Source: Schizochytrium sp. CCTCC M209059
Taxonomy: Eukaryota; Sar; Bigyra; Thraustochytrida; Thraustochytriidae
Direction: 5' to 3'
Assembly (NCBI GenBank): GCA_000818945.1
Contig: KN805404.1
Coordinates: 206,691-270,690, forward strand
Length of the DNA: 64,000 nucleotides
Position numbers and translations under genes: made by a program. This document shows positions 20,146 through 30,932 of this stretch, piece by piece (position 1 is the stretch's first letter; every line of letters begins with the position of its first letter). The notes below the pieces were generated by a model. It worked only from the letters and a program-made list of their open reading frames with translations. It ran no database searches and was not told the origin of the DNA.

Positions 20146-22249
20146 CTTGCCGAAGAAAGTAAAGCCTCGCTCGGTCTGCCTGCTGCTAGCTAGCGCCGAG
20201 GCGTGTTTGGCTCCGCGGTGCGTGCGTGCGTGCGGACGGCGCGGAGTGAGTGGGTAAGTGAGTGCGTGAGCGAGTTGCAGGTTTGCTTCTCCGCCCGCGC
20301 CGTCACGCCCTCGCTCGCCGCCCGCGGACGCTTGTCCTCCGCCAGAGAGAGACAGAGAGAGGCAAAGACGGAAAAGAAAGAAAAAAAAAGAAAGGAAATG
20401 AAAGGAAATGAAAGGAAAAGAAAGGAAAAGCAAGGAAAGAAATGGGATGAAAGAAAGTAGACGCCAGGCCACCGCGCGCTTCCTCTGACGCATCGCGTGC
20501 GTCCCCTCTGACCGGGTGGGGCGGGCCGGGGGAGTTAGTTGAGTTGGGGAGGGACGATCGATCGATCGCGCCGCGATCATGATGGGTGGCAGGGCGCCTA
20601 GGAGGCGGCGCCCGGCCGCTGTAGCTGGCAGCCGCACCGCAGGCGGCAGCGGCGGGGCCGCGAGGCCGAGCTCCGGGCGGGCGGCAGCGTGCGGCGCGCC
20701 ACTCGTTCGCCCCTCGCGCGGAGGGCGGCATGGGCGGGAGAGCGGGTCGGGATGGGGCAGTGCAGCGCGTGCACGCGCGGCACGTGCCGCGCAAGTGGGG
20801 TATAGGCGGAAAGATCACTAGCGGGGCCGGCGCGCGCAAGTGAAAGTGCGGCGTTGACACTACCGCTCGGCTTCTTCCTTTCTCTTACCTTTTCGCTGTT
20901 TCCATTCCTTTCTTTCTTTTTTTCCTTTTATCTTTTATCTTTTCCTAGTAGTTTGCATAGGCCTAGTACTATCGCGGGGCTTTCTTTTTCTTTCCGCCGG
21001 CCTCTCTGCGCCAGGACCTTCTTCAACTTGCCGCGGGCAGCGCGCGGCTGCTGCTCGCTGCTTCTGGCTGCCTGCTTGCCTCTGTCAGAGGCTGGAGCGG
21101 AGCGAGGGCGCCCAAAGGCCGCTCGCCACCAACCAAACGCGGCGAGCGGGAAGAAGAGTATGTATGTGTAAAACAAAAACAGAAAGCCAAAAACATCGGA
21201 ACGGAAAGCCCAGGTGAAAATAGTCGATTGGCAGCGCAGCGGGAGAAAGTAGGAATCGTAGTGCGAGAAGTGGGGAAACGGAGACCGAAAAAGGCGGAAA
21301 TATGACTTTCTTTTTGTACAGCGCGTGCCGTACACACCTGGTTTCACTCATTCATTCCTTCATTCTTTCGTTTTCTTTTCTTGTTCTCTCGCCCCTCTCC
21401 CTTTATCGCGCTGCCTTCCACTTGTAGCAGTTGTTACTCCAGGCACTTACAATAGTTATGCCGCTTCTTCACCCCGTTTCCAATTTATTCATTCATTCAT
21501 TCTTTCATTCATGCGCGCACACACGCACACACACTCACACTCGAATGCGTCCTCGAGCCCGAGCGAGCTTCGCGCCGCGTCCGCGAGGCAGGCGCGCAGG
21601 CGCGCTCGCACTTCGCACTCGCGGCCGCCGTCCGGACGCAGACGCTGCCTGGCCTGCCGCGTGTCGCCCGCGGGGAGCGAGCGAGCGAGCGAGCGAGCGA
21701 GGGAGGGAGCGTTGGAGGGAGCGAAGACGAGGAGCGAGGGAGGCAGGCAGGCACTCGAGCGACGCGCGCGCACACCTCCCTCCCCCCAGCAGCCGGTGCA
21801 CACCCCATTGCCTCTTTCAAGGTTTCAACACAATGCAATTCCGTTGTTTCGGGTCGCGCGTGCATGCATGCATGGATGGATGCATGCCACTCGATCGATC
21901 GATCGAGCGAGCAAGCGACGTCCTTCGAAAACCCGCCGCGCCTCGGCCGCCGGTACGAGTGAAGCTTTAGCCTCGGCGACGTCGTCTTGCTGGCTGTTCG
22001 ACGCCGGGTCTGAACGCGAGGCGTGCGTCGCCGAAATGACCCAGGATGGGCGGGCGGGCCCGTGCTGCGTGAGTCGAGGAGGGGCCGCGCCGCCGCGACG
22101 AATGAACGGAGGGCCGCACGCGCGGTTGGTCGATCGGTTCGGTCGATCGAGCACCTACCTGCCAGCTCTCAAAACTCGCGCCAAGCGAGGCTCCCGCGCT
22201 CCGGCCCAAGATGCGTGGACGGTGTCAAGAAAAGCCCAGAGCAGACACG

Positions 22250-22290
22250 CGAGAGAGAGAGAGAGAGACACAGAGAGAGAGAGAGAGAAA
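22250..22290. repeat. GA dinucleotide microsatellite
   Basis: Two GA runs separated by CACA. Confidence 0.85.
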
Positions 22291-24847
22291 CCCGTCCCAC
22301 CGTCCTTTTTCTTTCCAAGTTGTGTTGCGGTTGGACGGAATCGAGGGTGTGCGCTTCGATGCGCTGCAGCCAATCAGTCGATGGATCGGTCTATATCAAT
22401 CAACAAATCGTCACGATCCTCGATGATGAGGATGGAGGATAATGAGGATGATCAGGAGGAGGAGGAGGACGTGATCATGATCGTGATCGCAGTGGACGTG
22501 ACAAGCGATCGGGGCCTGCGCTGCCGACTGCTGGAGTGCACCGCTACCCACCACCACCTGGCAGAGGCAGCGAGCGGCCAATGGGAAGGGATGGGATAGC
22601 TTGGCTTGGCTTGGGAGTGAATGAATCAATCAATCTATCCCAGGCCAAGCGGGCTCATGGCTTCCCATCGTGCCGTGCGATGGTTCCATCCGACGAGCGA
22701 GGATCGCGCGAGCGAGAGATGAATCGCTACGCATGCATGTATGCGCTTGACATTGACTCGCAGAAAAGCGGCTGCGGCTTGGAGGTAGCATGCACTGCAC
22801 GTGCGGGCAGACACAATGCAGGCACCGCATGTGGATAGAGATACTAGCCACGAATGGTGAATGGAAGAATGGAATAAGTGAATGAATGTATGGTGAGCCG
22901 TGAGCCAAAAGAAATTAAAAGAAAAAAAAGAAGCAGAAAACAGAAAAAGAGAAATCAAAAATTAAAAATAAAAACAAAGGCCCGCGCACTCCATCCGTTC
23001 ACCCATCCGCCATTCAATCCATTCATTAATTCCTCCCTGCCTGCGAATCGCAAGTTTATTTATACTGTGAAACCCTCTTCGCGAAGCTCGCCTGCGCTTG
23101 CAGGTTGTAAAAGGTTGGTCACTTCCTTTTTCTTGCCTACAACTTGCGTCGATCAATTGTTCAACTTATTCGCAGGCGCCGATCAGTCGATTGGCCTGAT
23201 TCGAATTCATCAGTCGGTCGGTCAATCGGTCGCCCGCCGCTGCTGTGGCGGGGCCTTCGCCTCTTCGAAACAAGGCGGAAAACGTTACTTTCACTCTTCT
23301 TTGTTGCTTTCTTCTTTCTTTCTCTCGAGCTTTCTTTCCTTCTCTTGCGGCGTTGCACTGCAAGCGCTGCGCTCTCTGGCTCAACAAATGCTCGTTCGAT
23401 GAGCCGTCGATAGGTGTGCGTGTGTGCACGCGTGTGTGCGCGATCGATTATGCATTGATTCCTCGGCTGCAGCAAGCTGCTCCAAGCCGCAGCCTCTGTC
23501 TGCCAGGTTGGTTGGTTCTTCATCCATCACGTCCACCAGGCTGTCAACTCACGGTTCAACTTGTGCAAATGGAGAGAGAAAAGGAAGGCAGGGGACGCGG
23601 CCTGGGCGTCCCCTCCGCGAGGTGGGTCGGGTCGCGGAGCGCTGCAGCTGACGGTCCGAGTGCTCCGCCGCAGCTGCCACCGCCGCCGCCGTCAAGCGCC
23701 GCTGTGCTGCGCTCGCGACCGTGAGTGCGTGCGTGCCACGGCTGCTTCCCCGCGTTGCGGAGCGCGCGCGGAAGGTGGCGCGGCAGTGGCGTTCGCCTTC
23801 GCCCATGGTTCGCTCGCACTCACTCTACTGCTTTTTCCATACACACACACGCACACACGCGCGCGCGGGCGCACATGCGTGCGTGAGTGCGTTGTGCGAT
23901 GTGCGCGCGGTCGATGATGATGTTTATGCTTTTATCGAGCAAGGAGGTGGCTAAATGGATGAAGTGCGAGGTCTGATAATCATTATCGGCTTGCTCAACG
24001 CGAGTGTGCGCGCTGCAGGTAAAGGAAAACGTTCGTCTCGACAGAGCTGCTCGATTTTTTTAGTGGCCGTGGTGGCTGGCTGGGCTGGCTGGCTAGGTAG
24101 GAGCAAGCTTGGTCGCAGCTACTGCTGTTTTTCTCGAATTGTTGCGCTCGCCTGGAAAAAGTTTGCAGATGATGTTGAGATGAGCTCCTGAGCAAAAAAG
24201 TCAAAAATAAAAGGAGGTCACGGTGCCTGGCGGTGCTCTCGAAATTCTCTCTTGGCACCTTCTTCTTGGTTTTCTTCTGCGCTGCATGCCGCAGTGGTTG
24301 ATGGCAGGCAGAACGAATGCATGATCATCAAAAGCAAGCAAACCAAGCAAACAGGACGAGGCCCGCGTCCCGTCCTGCGCCATGCCTTGACCTGTCGACG
24401 GTGTGAGCGGTACGGCCAATGGCCTGGAAAAGATGTAAGACCGTCCGCCCGGAAAAACGCGCAGCCGCTGCCAGCTGCAGCGATTGATCAATCGGCCAGG
24501 CCACCAAGCATCCCCGCCCCGCGGACCGCTCCGTTCGCCGAGCTGACAGTAAGTTCTTGCTCGCTGTCGCCTTTGTTAGTGGTGGTGGTGGTGGTGGTGG
24601 TTGTCGCTGCGGCTGCTGTCTTGGAACAAAGAGTGTGTGTGCACTCGCTGCGGCTGCGTCCCGGCGAAGCCGGGCTCGCGCCATCTCGCACGTGCTGCGC
24701 GCGACTCGTAGAACTTGAGGCCCGCCACTGCCAGTGGCTGCCGGACACCGGCCCGCAGGCCGGACGGCCATGGCGCAGTGTCTTTTTTCCCGCTGCGCAG
24801 AACGTGAGTTGCGGTGTCATAGCTGCAGCTGCCGGCCCGGCTGCTCG

Positions 24848-24853
24848 AGCTGC

Positions 24854-24885
<32 letters not shown>

Positions 24886-24886
24886 T
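24848..24886. repeat. CTG trinucleotide microsatellite
   Basis: CTG repeats with one CTA interruption, directly followed by TATAAAG. No gene start follows within a normal promoter distance. Confidence 0.85.
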
Positions 24887-25675
24887 ATAAAGGCATGCAT
24901 TTCATCGCAAGTATTGTCTTGCCTTGACGGCATGCATGGGAAGCTTGCGAAGATCGAGGAATAGCAACCAAGCAGCGGAGACGGAAGTCGGAGGCGGACC
25001 AGACTCTGGACCGACTTTGCGCTTCGAAGACCAAAAGCAAGATTGAAGGTATGTCGCGAACGTCTCTCCTCGTGGTCATCTTACTCACTGCCGAAGGCGG
25101 ACGCAGTGGCAGGCGACTTTTTAACTCGCGGCCGGCCGGTCGGTGGAGCGAATACCTCGAATCTGATGGACAACCAAGCAAGCAACTTGAAGCGAGCGAA
25201 CGATGATGATGCATTTTACTTCGGGTTTTTCTATCATCGTTCTCGGCAGGGCGGCCACACCACAACAAGCACGGGCGTGGCCTGCGAGAATTTGTTGCGC
25301 TATACGTTCAAGCTGAAGAGGACAGCGATCGCGCAAAGCGGTCCAGATTGCGGCATCCGAGAGCTGCCAAGCCTGAGTGATGAGAGTCCATTGCCAGGTT
25401 ATATAGGAGGTGGTCGGGATAGAAAATGTCGTCGTCTTAGCATGCATGCATGGCATCGCCGTAATCACAGTGCTCTCGGGAAAGCTTCGATCGCGTTGGT
25501 TGCATTGGCAAGCTTTCTTGCGTTGCGGTCGTTTACCCGGGCAGAAAACACTGTTCTCCGAGTCTCAGCTCATCATGAAGAATAGGGCCTACTTTCTGCA
25601 ATCGCGGCGAGCGATCGCAAGTATCTTTGTGAGAACTCGGACCTTGACGTCGTGCGCGAGGTAAGCGAAGGAGTA

Positions 25676-25719
25676 AGGCAAGGCAAGGCAAGGCAAGGCA
25701 AGGCAAGGCAAGGCAAGGC
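25676..25719. repeat. AGGCA pentanucleotide array upstream of PCMT
   Basis: About eight tandem AGGCA units end 26 bp before the PCMT start codon, so they lie in its 5' UTR or core promoter. Confidence 0.9.
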
Positions 25720-25745
25720 GAGAGAGGAAAAGTAGCGTAGACGCA

Positions 25746-26411
25746 ATGGCGTGGCGCTGCTCCGCGGCGAGCAACACGGAACTTGTGGCCAACCTCCACA
25801 AGCATGGCCTGTGCAAGACGGAAAGCGTCCTCGAGGCTTTACGCGCAACCGACCGAAGACACTATGCCCCGAGCAGTGCATACGAGGACGCGCCGCAGTA
25901 CATTGGGCACGGGGCGACAATCTCAGCGCCCCATATGCATGCCTGGGCGCTCGAGCTCCTCGCGTCTGTTCTTGATCGCCCTCGCGCCGCGGTTCTTGAC
26001 GTTGGCTGTGGATCCGGCTATCTTACCGCGTGCCTGCACCGCATGATTGCCCCGCGAGGAGGCACCACCGTTGCCATCGACTACCTTCCCGCGCTCGTTA
26101 AAATGACGCGCGAAAACTTGCACAAAGACGATGCGGCGCTCGCAGACGCCATCAAGCTCCATGTCGGGGATGGCTGGCAAGGTAGCCCGCAAGACGGGCC
26201 CTTTGACGCCATCCATGTCGGTGCCGCCGCCGATGGTCTCCCGCAGGCACTCGTTGACCAACTTCGTCCCGGAGGTCGCATGATCATTCCTGTCGGCCCT
26301 CAAGGCGGTGACCAGCATCTCTTTCAATACGACAAGGATACCGACGGAAAACTCACGTCCAAAATTATTACTGGTGTCAGATACGTGCCTCTCGTGCGCG
26401 CACACTCGTGA
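25746..26411 (+). CDS. PCMT1: protein-L-isoaspartate O-methyltransferase
   Basis: Repairs age-damaged proteins by methylating L-isoaspartyl residues with S-adenosylmethionine; cytosolic. 221 aa, close to the usual ~227. The N-terminus MAWRCSAASNTELVANL matches the eukaryotic family from its first residue, which fixes the start. GHGATISAPHMHAWALELL is the substrate-binding segment, VLDVGCGSGYLTACL is the SAM-binding motif I, DAIHVGAAADGLPQAL motif II and LRPGGRMIIPVGPQGG motif III. The C-terminus ITGVRYVPL is typical. Intronless. Confidence 0.97.
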   Translation: MAWRCSAASNTELVANLHKHGLCKTESVLEALRATDRRHYAPSSAYEDAPQYIGHGATISAPHMHAWALELLASVLDRPRAAVLDVGCGSGYLTACLHRMIAPRGGTTVAIDYLPALVKMTRENLHKDDAALADAIKLHVGDGWQGSPQDGPFDAIHVGAAADGLPQALVDQLRPGGRMIIPVGPQGGDQHLFQYDKDTDGKLTSKIITGVRYVPLVRAHS

Positions 26412-26437
26412 AGACGCTGCTCTGGCTACTACTACTT

Positions 26438-26469
<32 letters not shown>

Positions 26470-26589
26470 ACGGTCGCTGCCGCTTAAGCGTGTATATCTG
26501 TATATATACTTTTTATGCTTCTCATGATCGCGTCGCACTTTGCTTGATGACGATCTTCACGTTTTCTCTGTATTTCTCTCTGTATTTCT

Positions 26590-26594
26590 CTCTG

Positions 26595-26644
<50 letters not shown>
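26590..26644. repeat. CT dinucleotide run
   Basis: TCTGTATTTCTC triplicate followed by a long CT run, between the convergent PCMT and WDR7-like genes. Confidence 0.85.
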
Positions 26645-26682
26645 ACTCTCTCTCAAGGCTTTCGCTTCTCTTGAATGCCAAC

Positions 26683-29600
26683 TCAACGCAGAATCTCCGC
26701 AAGGTTGACGCGTGTCTTGCCATCTTCTCGGATCAATCGTGTCCAGTCAAGCGAGCAATTGTGTATCACATCCAGCGCCGAAGATTGCGCTTGCATGTGC
26801 ATCTGCCCCGACGACCCAGACCCCTGCTGACCTTGTTGCTGCTGCTGCTGCTGCTGCTGCTGCCGCTGCAGTAGTTGCTGCTGCGTTGGCTGAATACGAG
26901 GCAGCTTGACAACGCGCTGACATGATCCTTGAATGCCCAAAAGACCAGAGAAAAATCCGACACTACCACCCGTGTTCCAAACCCTGATTGCCGATTCTTG
27001 CGCTGCATATGAGACCATCCTCTCGCCATCAGCAGGGTCCAGAAAAACGGCCGAAACCGGACCCGCGTGGCCTTCAAGAATACGCCACTTGGTTGCCGTG
27101 CGCAAATCGTAAATCAAAATGATCGAGTCCACCGTGCCCACCGCGAAACGCTGCGACTGCTGGTGAAACGAGACCATCGGATACCGCTTCACAAGCTGAT
27201 GGAGGACAATCGTGCTAAATTTGAGACATGCCTTGCGAATCTCGCTCTCCGAAGGATCCAGAGTTTTGATCACGATCTCTACAACCGCAGGGAGGTGCCG
27301 CAACAATGCGACCGGATGCCGCTTAATGAACTTGCTCAACGTCATCAAAGCTTGTCTGTGTCGCCCCGGACGAACAGCGTCGCGACCCACGGTCTCAATG
27401 AACACGAGAGGCTGAACTGTCGCAATCTCAAACAGGGCGCGTTGGCATCCAGTCGCCGTTGACGCCGACATGGATGTCTGCGCCCCACCCGCGCCCGATC
27501 GCTGCTGCCCCTGCTGCAGCTGTTGCTGCATTTGTCTCTGCGAATGCGAGGATGACGATCCTTGCTCCTGCTGCCCAAAGGGCCCGACCAAGTCAAGTGT
27601 CATAATCAGGTCACTAATGAGCCCCGAGAGATCCTCAATGTACGGGCGCCACACGTAAAACCCGCGCGCCAAAAGTTCCGCCGCAATGATCGTGTCCTCG
27701 CTGTTGCGCTCCGCTACAAAGCGTCGCAAGGCCACGGCCACGAGCCGCGCAGACGACGGCGCGAGATCCTCTGGGTGCGTCACACCCATCATGCCCAGCA
27801 CCACAACCGCGTGTCGATCAAGCCCATTTGAAAGGTGCAAACGCGCCGCCCATTGCGCCGTGCGCGCCACGCGCATTGGGGCAGGCATGCGCTCCACAGA
27901 AACCTGAAGCAGCAAGCGAGCAGCCACGTGCACATCCTCGCTCGAACGTGTGCTCAGGACAAATTGACTCATCATATCTAGACAAGGAAACATGTACTGC
28001 CTCTCCAGGATGAGTCGATCGGGAAAAACAATGCCATAATGCGACACGAGGCTCGACATGAGTGCTTGCTGCCGCTCGTCCAGCGAGTCCGAAGCCAGCA
28101 AACTAATGAATAGCGAAATGAGACCCAACGTCTGTGAAGCAGTAAAGCGGTCCGAACACACCCACCGACGCGAGTTATCTGCTAGTACAACGAACATGTC
28201 CGCACTCGGCAATGCATGCACAAGAAACCGAAAGCGATCATGAGAAGGCGCCTTCACGTGAAGAATTTTCTCGACCTGGGCGTCCAGGTCCGTGTCCAAA
28301 CCCCACTCGAGAAAGAAACTCATGAGCGATAGCAGAGACGCCGTACACGTTGTGACCTCGTGCATGTGCAGCGTCCAAATCTTGAGCCCCAGAACGGGCT
28401 CAAGAAACGAGATACCTGCCCCACATGCCAAACTCTCGTCGTGCAATGACGTCGATGTCGAAGTTACTTGCCGCGAGGACCGAATGCCAGGAATTGGCGC
28501 GAGCGATGAACTTGCCGATGACGCCGACTCCGTACGCCGCCGGATCTCTGCACCCGTAATCGACGCCTGAGATGCGGACTGCCGCGTCTCTTGCACGCTC
28601 GGTGGTGCCGGCGGATACACGCCATAAACGTACGGTGATGTATAGAGCGTACTGTTTTTCAGTACTCGCTGAGAAATCAGGTCAAAACTCCAATCATTCC
28701 CGAGCTCCACATGAAAAGGAGATGCCCATCGAAGCGCGTTGACGTCCACATTGGCGGGACCTAGGTACACCCTGTACACTTGCTCATACGAATCATTCAG
28801 TATGACCAGAGCTTTGTCAAAAAACTCGTCCACGATGCAGAGTTTTCCGTCTGCAAAAGGTGAAATCGACATGGCGTCCACACTCTGCAGATTGATGCCA
28901 ATGTCCAAAATAAAGGTCGTCTCAAGTGTCGTCAGGTCGAGCTCAAATAAACTAATTACAGACGAGTTGCTCGCGGCAATCACCACATGGTACAAATCCC
29001 TGCTCCGAATCGGCCATTCCACGGAAAGGTTATTATCCTCAGTCTCAGCTCCGCCTTGGGCATTTGAATTCATCTCCTCGTTCCTTTGTTGGCGAGAGCG
29101 TTGCGACTTTTGCGATCCTAAATATGAACGCGACGAGCGATCCCATGATGGGTCCGGGGCCGGCTTGCACGTAATCACCTGTCGCTGAGGTGGCGGCGCC
29201 CGGCAAGCACTTTGCGTATCTGCTTTTGCTGGCGCTGGCGTTGCTGCTGGTGTTGCTGGTGTTGCCTCCTCGATGGGCGGTAATCTTGCATCATCGTCTA
29301 AAGACGTCCCGTTCTGTGCTGCATTGTGTTCTCCTTTTTCTTGCTGCGCATCAAGCATGGCTTCTCCCGTCGCTGTTTGAAACGAAGAGTCTCCCCAAGG
29401 AAGCTCGTGTGCGCGGTAAGCCCGCAAAACGCGCCGTCGACGTTTGCCACGCGGGTGTGCAGGTCGTGAATCCACGCCAGCGTCATTCCCCTCGGGCCCG
29501 CCCTGCTCCAAGCAGAGAAAAACCTCAGAGGAGCCCAACTGCACGACGTGCACGACGCGCGATCGGCCAAGATTAAGCCCCCAGCTCTCCACGCGGCCAT

Positions 29601-30417
29601 CGAAGCGCGCAATCTCTTCAGCAACAACGTTAAGCTTCGAGGGCGAGAGGATCACGTCGCGGTCCGCGGAGGCATCCATTGGCGCAAAAGACATTGACTC
29701 AAAGTCAAATATGCGTAGCTGGCCCGTTTCCATCTCACAAATGAGCCTACACGGTTGAGAGGGCGTGGGGTCGCTGCACTCGATTGAGCGAAAACACGTC
29801 GCCCCGACGTCATACAAGAGACTCCGAGTCTCTGCGTCGATGATAGACACGGTGCTTGCTGTGCGGCTCATGACAACGCACAAATATTGCTTGTCAGGAA
29901 CAAAGACGCTTGATTTGAGGTACCCAACTCGCCGGCCAAACTTTCGTTTGAATAGACATTGGCCCTTTTCCAGCTCCCACCAGCAGACGGTTCCGCTGGC
30001 ATCAATACTCACGAGTATAATGTCATTTCCGAGCAAGACGATCCACACGCCTCGCACGCAAAAGCCATCATGACCCAAAAATGCATACTGGAGTTTGCCA
30101 CTGTGGTACACATTGATGAGCCCATGCGCAAAGCCAACGGCGCGGATCTCGCCGCTCCGCGCGTGCGCTGTTGGCTCGCTTTCGGGTTCTTCTTCTTCCG
30201 TATATACGCAGACGCCAAGCCACAAACTATCCTCGCTTGCGCGTTGGCTCGCCTGAACCCAGGTCGCGCCGCTGCTCGCTGGTCCTGAGCCAGCTCCAGC
30301 TGCGCCTGACATCGTGCCCGAGCTGCTCGCGCTCACGGAGAGCCCGTCCGAGCCCGATCCGCCGGAAGCGAGTTTCTGAGGTTCCATCGCGGACGTCGAG
30401 ACCGATCTCGTCTGCAT
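26683..30417 (-). CDS. WDR7-like WD40 protein (rabconnectin-3 beta type)
   Basis: Family members pair with DMX/rabconnectin-3 alpha and promote assembly and activity of the vacuolar H+-ATPase on endomembranes. 1244 aa, somewhat shorter than animal WDR7. N-terminal WD repeats include SGEIRAVGFAHGLINVYHSGKLQY, GHDGFCVRGVWIVLLGNDIILVSIDASGTVCWWEL and LICEMETGQLRIFDF. A long central helical/HEAT-like part follows, with ALMTLSKFIKRHPVALLRHLPAVVEIVIKTLDPSESE. The C-terminal signature FHQQSQRFAVGTVDSIILIYDLRTATKWRILEGH, given here as separate pieces FAVGTVDSIILIYDL and TATKWRILEGH, is diagnostic for WDR7. A polyGln patch lies near the C-terminus (26828-26870). The start could also be the Met at 30387. 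Convergent with PCMT. Confidence 0.88.
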   Translation of the reverse strand: MQTRSVSTSAMEPQKLASGGSGSDGLSVSASSSGTMSGAAGAGSGPASSGATWVQASQRASEDSLWLGVCVYTEEEEPESEPTAHARSGEIRAVGFAHGLINVYHSGKLQYAFLGHDGFCVRGVWIVLLGNDIILVSIDASGTVCWWELEKGQCLFKRKFGRRVGYLKSSVFVPDKQYLCVVMSRTASTVSIIDAETRSLLYDVGATCFRSIECSDPTPSQPCRLICEMETGQLRIFDFESMSFAPMDASADRDVILSPSKLNVVAEEIARFDGRVESWGLNLGRSRVVHVVQLGSSEVFLCLEQGGPEGNDAGVDSRPAHPRGKRRRRVLRAYRAHELPWGDSSFQTATGEAMLDAQQEKGEHNAAQNGTSLDDDARLPPIEEATPATPAATPAPAKADTQSACRAPPPQRQVITCKPAPDPSWDRSSRSYLGSQKSQRSRQQRNEEMNSNAQGGAETEDNNLSVEWPIRSRDLYHVVIAASNSSVISLFELDLTTLETTFILDIGINLQSVDAMSISPFADGKLCIVDEFFDKALVILNDSYEQVYRVYLGPANVDVNALRWASPFHVELGNDWSFDLISQRVLKNSTLYTSPYVYGVYPPAPPSVQETRQSASQASITGAEIRRRTESASSASSSLAPIPGIRSSRQVTSTSTSLHDESLACGAGISFLEPVLGLKIWTLHMHEVTTCTASLLSLMSFFLEWGLDTDLDAQVEKILHVKAPSHDRFRFLVHALPSADMFVVLADNSRRWVCSDRFTASQTLGLISLFISLLASDSLDERQQALMSSLVSHYGIVFPDRLILERQYMFPCLDMMSQFVLSTRSSEDVHVAARLLLQVSVERMPAPMRVARTAQWAARLHLSNGLDRHAVVVLGMMGVTHPEDLAPSSARLVAVALRRFVAERNSEDTIIAAELLARGFYVWRPYIEDLSGLISDLIMTLDLVGPFGQQEQGSSSSHSQRQMQQQLQQGQQRSGAGGAQTSMSASTATGCQRALFEIATVQPLVFIETVGRDAVRPGRHRQALMTLSKFIKRHPVALLRHLPAVVEIVIKTLDPSESEIRKACLKFSTIVLHQLVKRYPMVSFHQQSQRFAVGTVDSIILIYDLRTATKWRILEGHAGPVSAVFLDPADGERMVSYAAQESAIRVWNTGGSVGFFSGLLGIQGSCQRVVKLPRIQPTQQQLLQRQQQQQQQQQQGQQGSGSSGQMHMQAQSSALDVIHNCSLDWTRLIREDGKTRVNLAEILR

Positions 30418-30932
30418 TCAGACCGGCCTCGTCGGCCAGCGGGCGCTCGCTCGTCGAGCTCGTCGGGCTCCTCGCCCCGAGGCTATGAGCGAGGTCGATA
30501 CGAGTCGCAGCAAGGTATAGCCGCGGCTCCGCTGCAGCCGCTCGCGTCTGCGCTCTCCAGCGACTCGTCTCCGACGCAGGCGAGCGAGCTCTCGCCGCCG
30601 AGGCAGGCCACGCCGGCCCGCGCTGGCCAGCCGCCCGGCCCGCCGAGGTCCTCGTCGCGTCGCTGCAGCGGCGCCCGCGCGCCCGGCCGGGCCTGTCGGT
30701 TCGAGGTCGCCTTGCTCAGCTGAGAAGCGAGGCAATTTGGATTTTTATCGTCAGAACTGGGAAGGGACCTAAGGGAGTGGATAGGCCGCGACACAGGCCC
30801 GCTGTCCTCGCGCGACGACGGACCTGAGAGCGCTGGCACCCACCCACCCGGCTTCTCTTGGCGAGGTTTCCGCGAGCCGCCGCTGCGTGGAGAAAGAGGC
30901 GAGAGGAGGGGAGCGGAGAGGGGGGGGAGGCG
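30418..30932. other. intergenic, GC-rich, no gene seen
   Basis: Between two minus-strand genes; should include the 3' end of the GH31 transcript and the promoter of the WDR7-like gene. No motif recognised. Confidence 0.4.

Larger units (their letters stand above)
20146..25745. other. 5.6-kb gene-poor, microsatellite-rich region
   Basis: No coding region I can support. Visible simple sequence includes GGAAATGAAA-type purine repeats (20381-20450), CATT runs (near 21340-21370 and 21485-21515), GAGC/GCGA runs (21670-21705), GATC runs (21890-21910), a GA run (22250-22290), CA runs (near 23840), GGT (24575-24601), CTG (24848-24886, followed by TATAAAG) and the AGGCA array before PCMT. Long frames here translate to repeats of Ser/Arg/Thr and overlap on both strands. 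Spliced genes or non-coding RNA cannot be excluded. Confidence 0.5.

Noticed and set aside
18694..20193. Plus-strand open frame of several hundred codons opposite the coiled-coil gene, rich in Gly and Leu
   Set aside because: It is the complement of Ala/Glu/Lys codons with strong GC third-position bias; the translation is repetitive and the minus strand has a clear EF-hand and family N-terminus.
21325..22599. 424-codon plus-strand open frame
   Set aside because: Built mostly from CATT, CA, GAGC, GATC and GA repeats; no domain and both strands are open.
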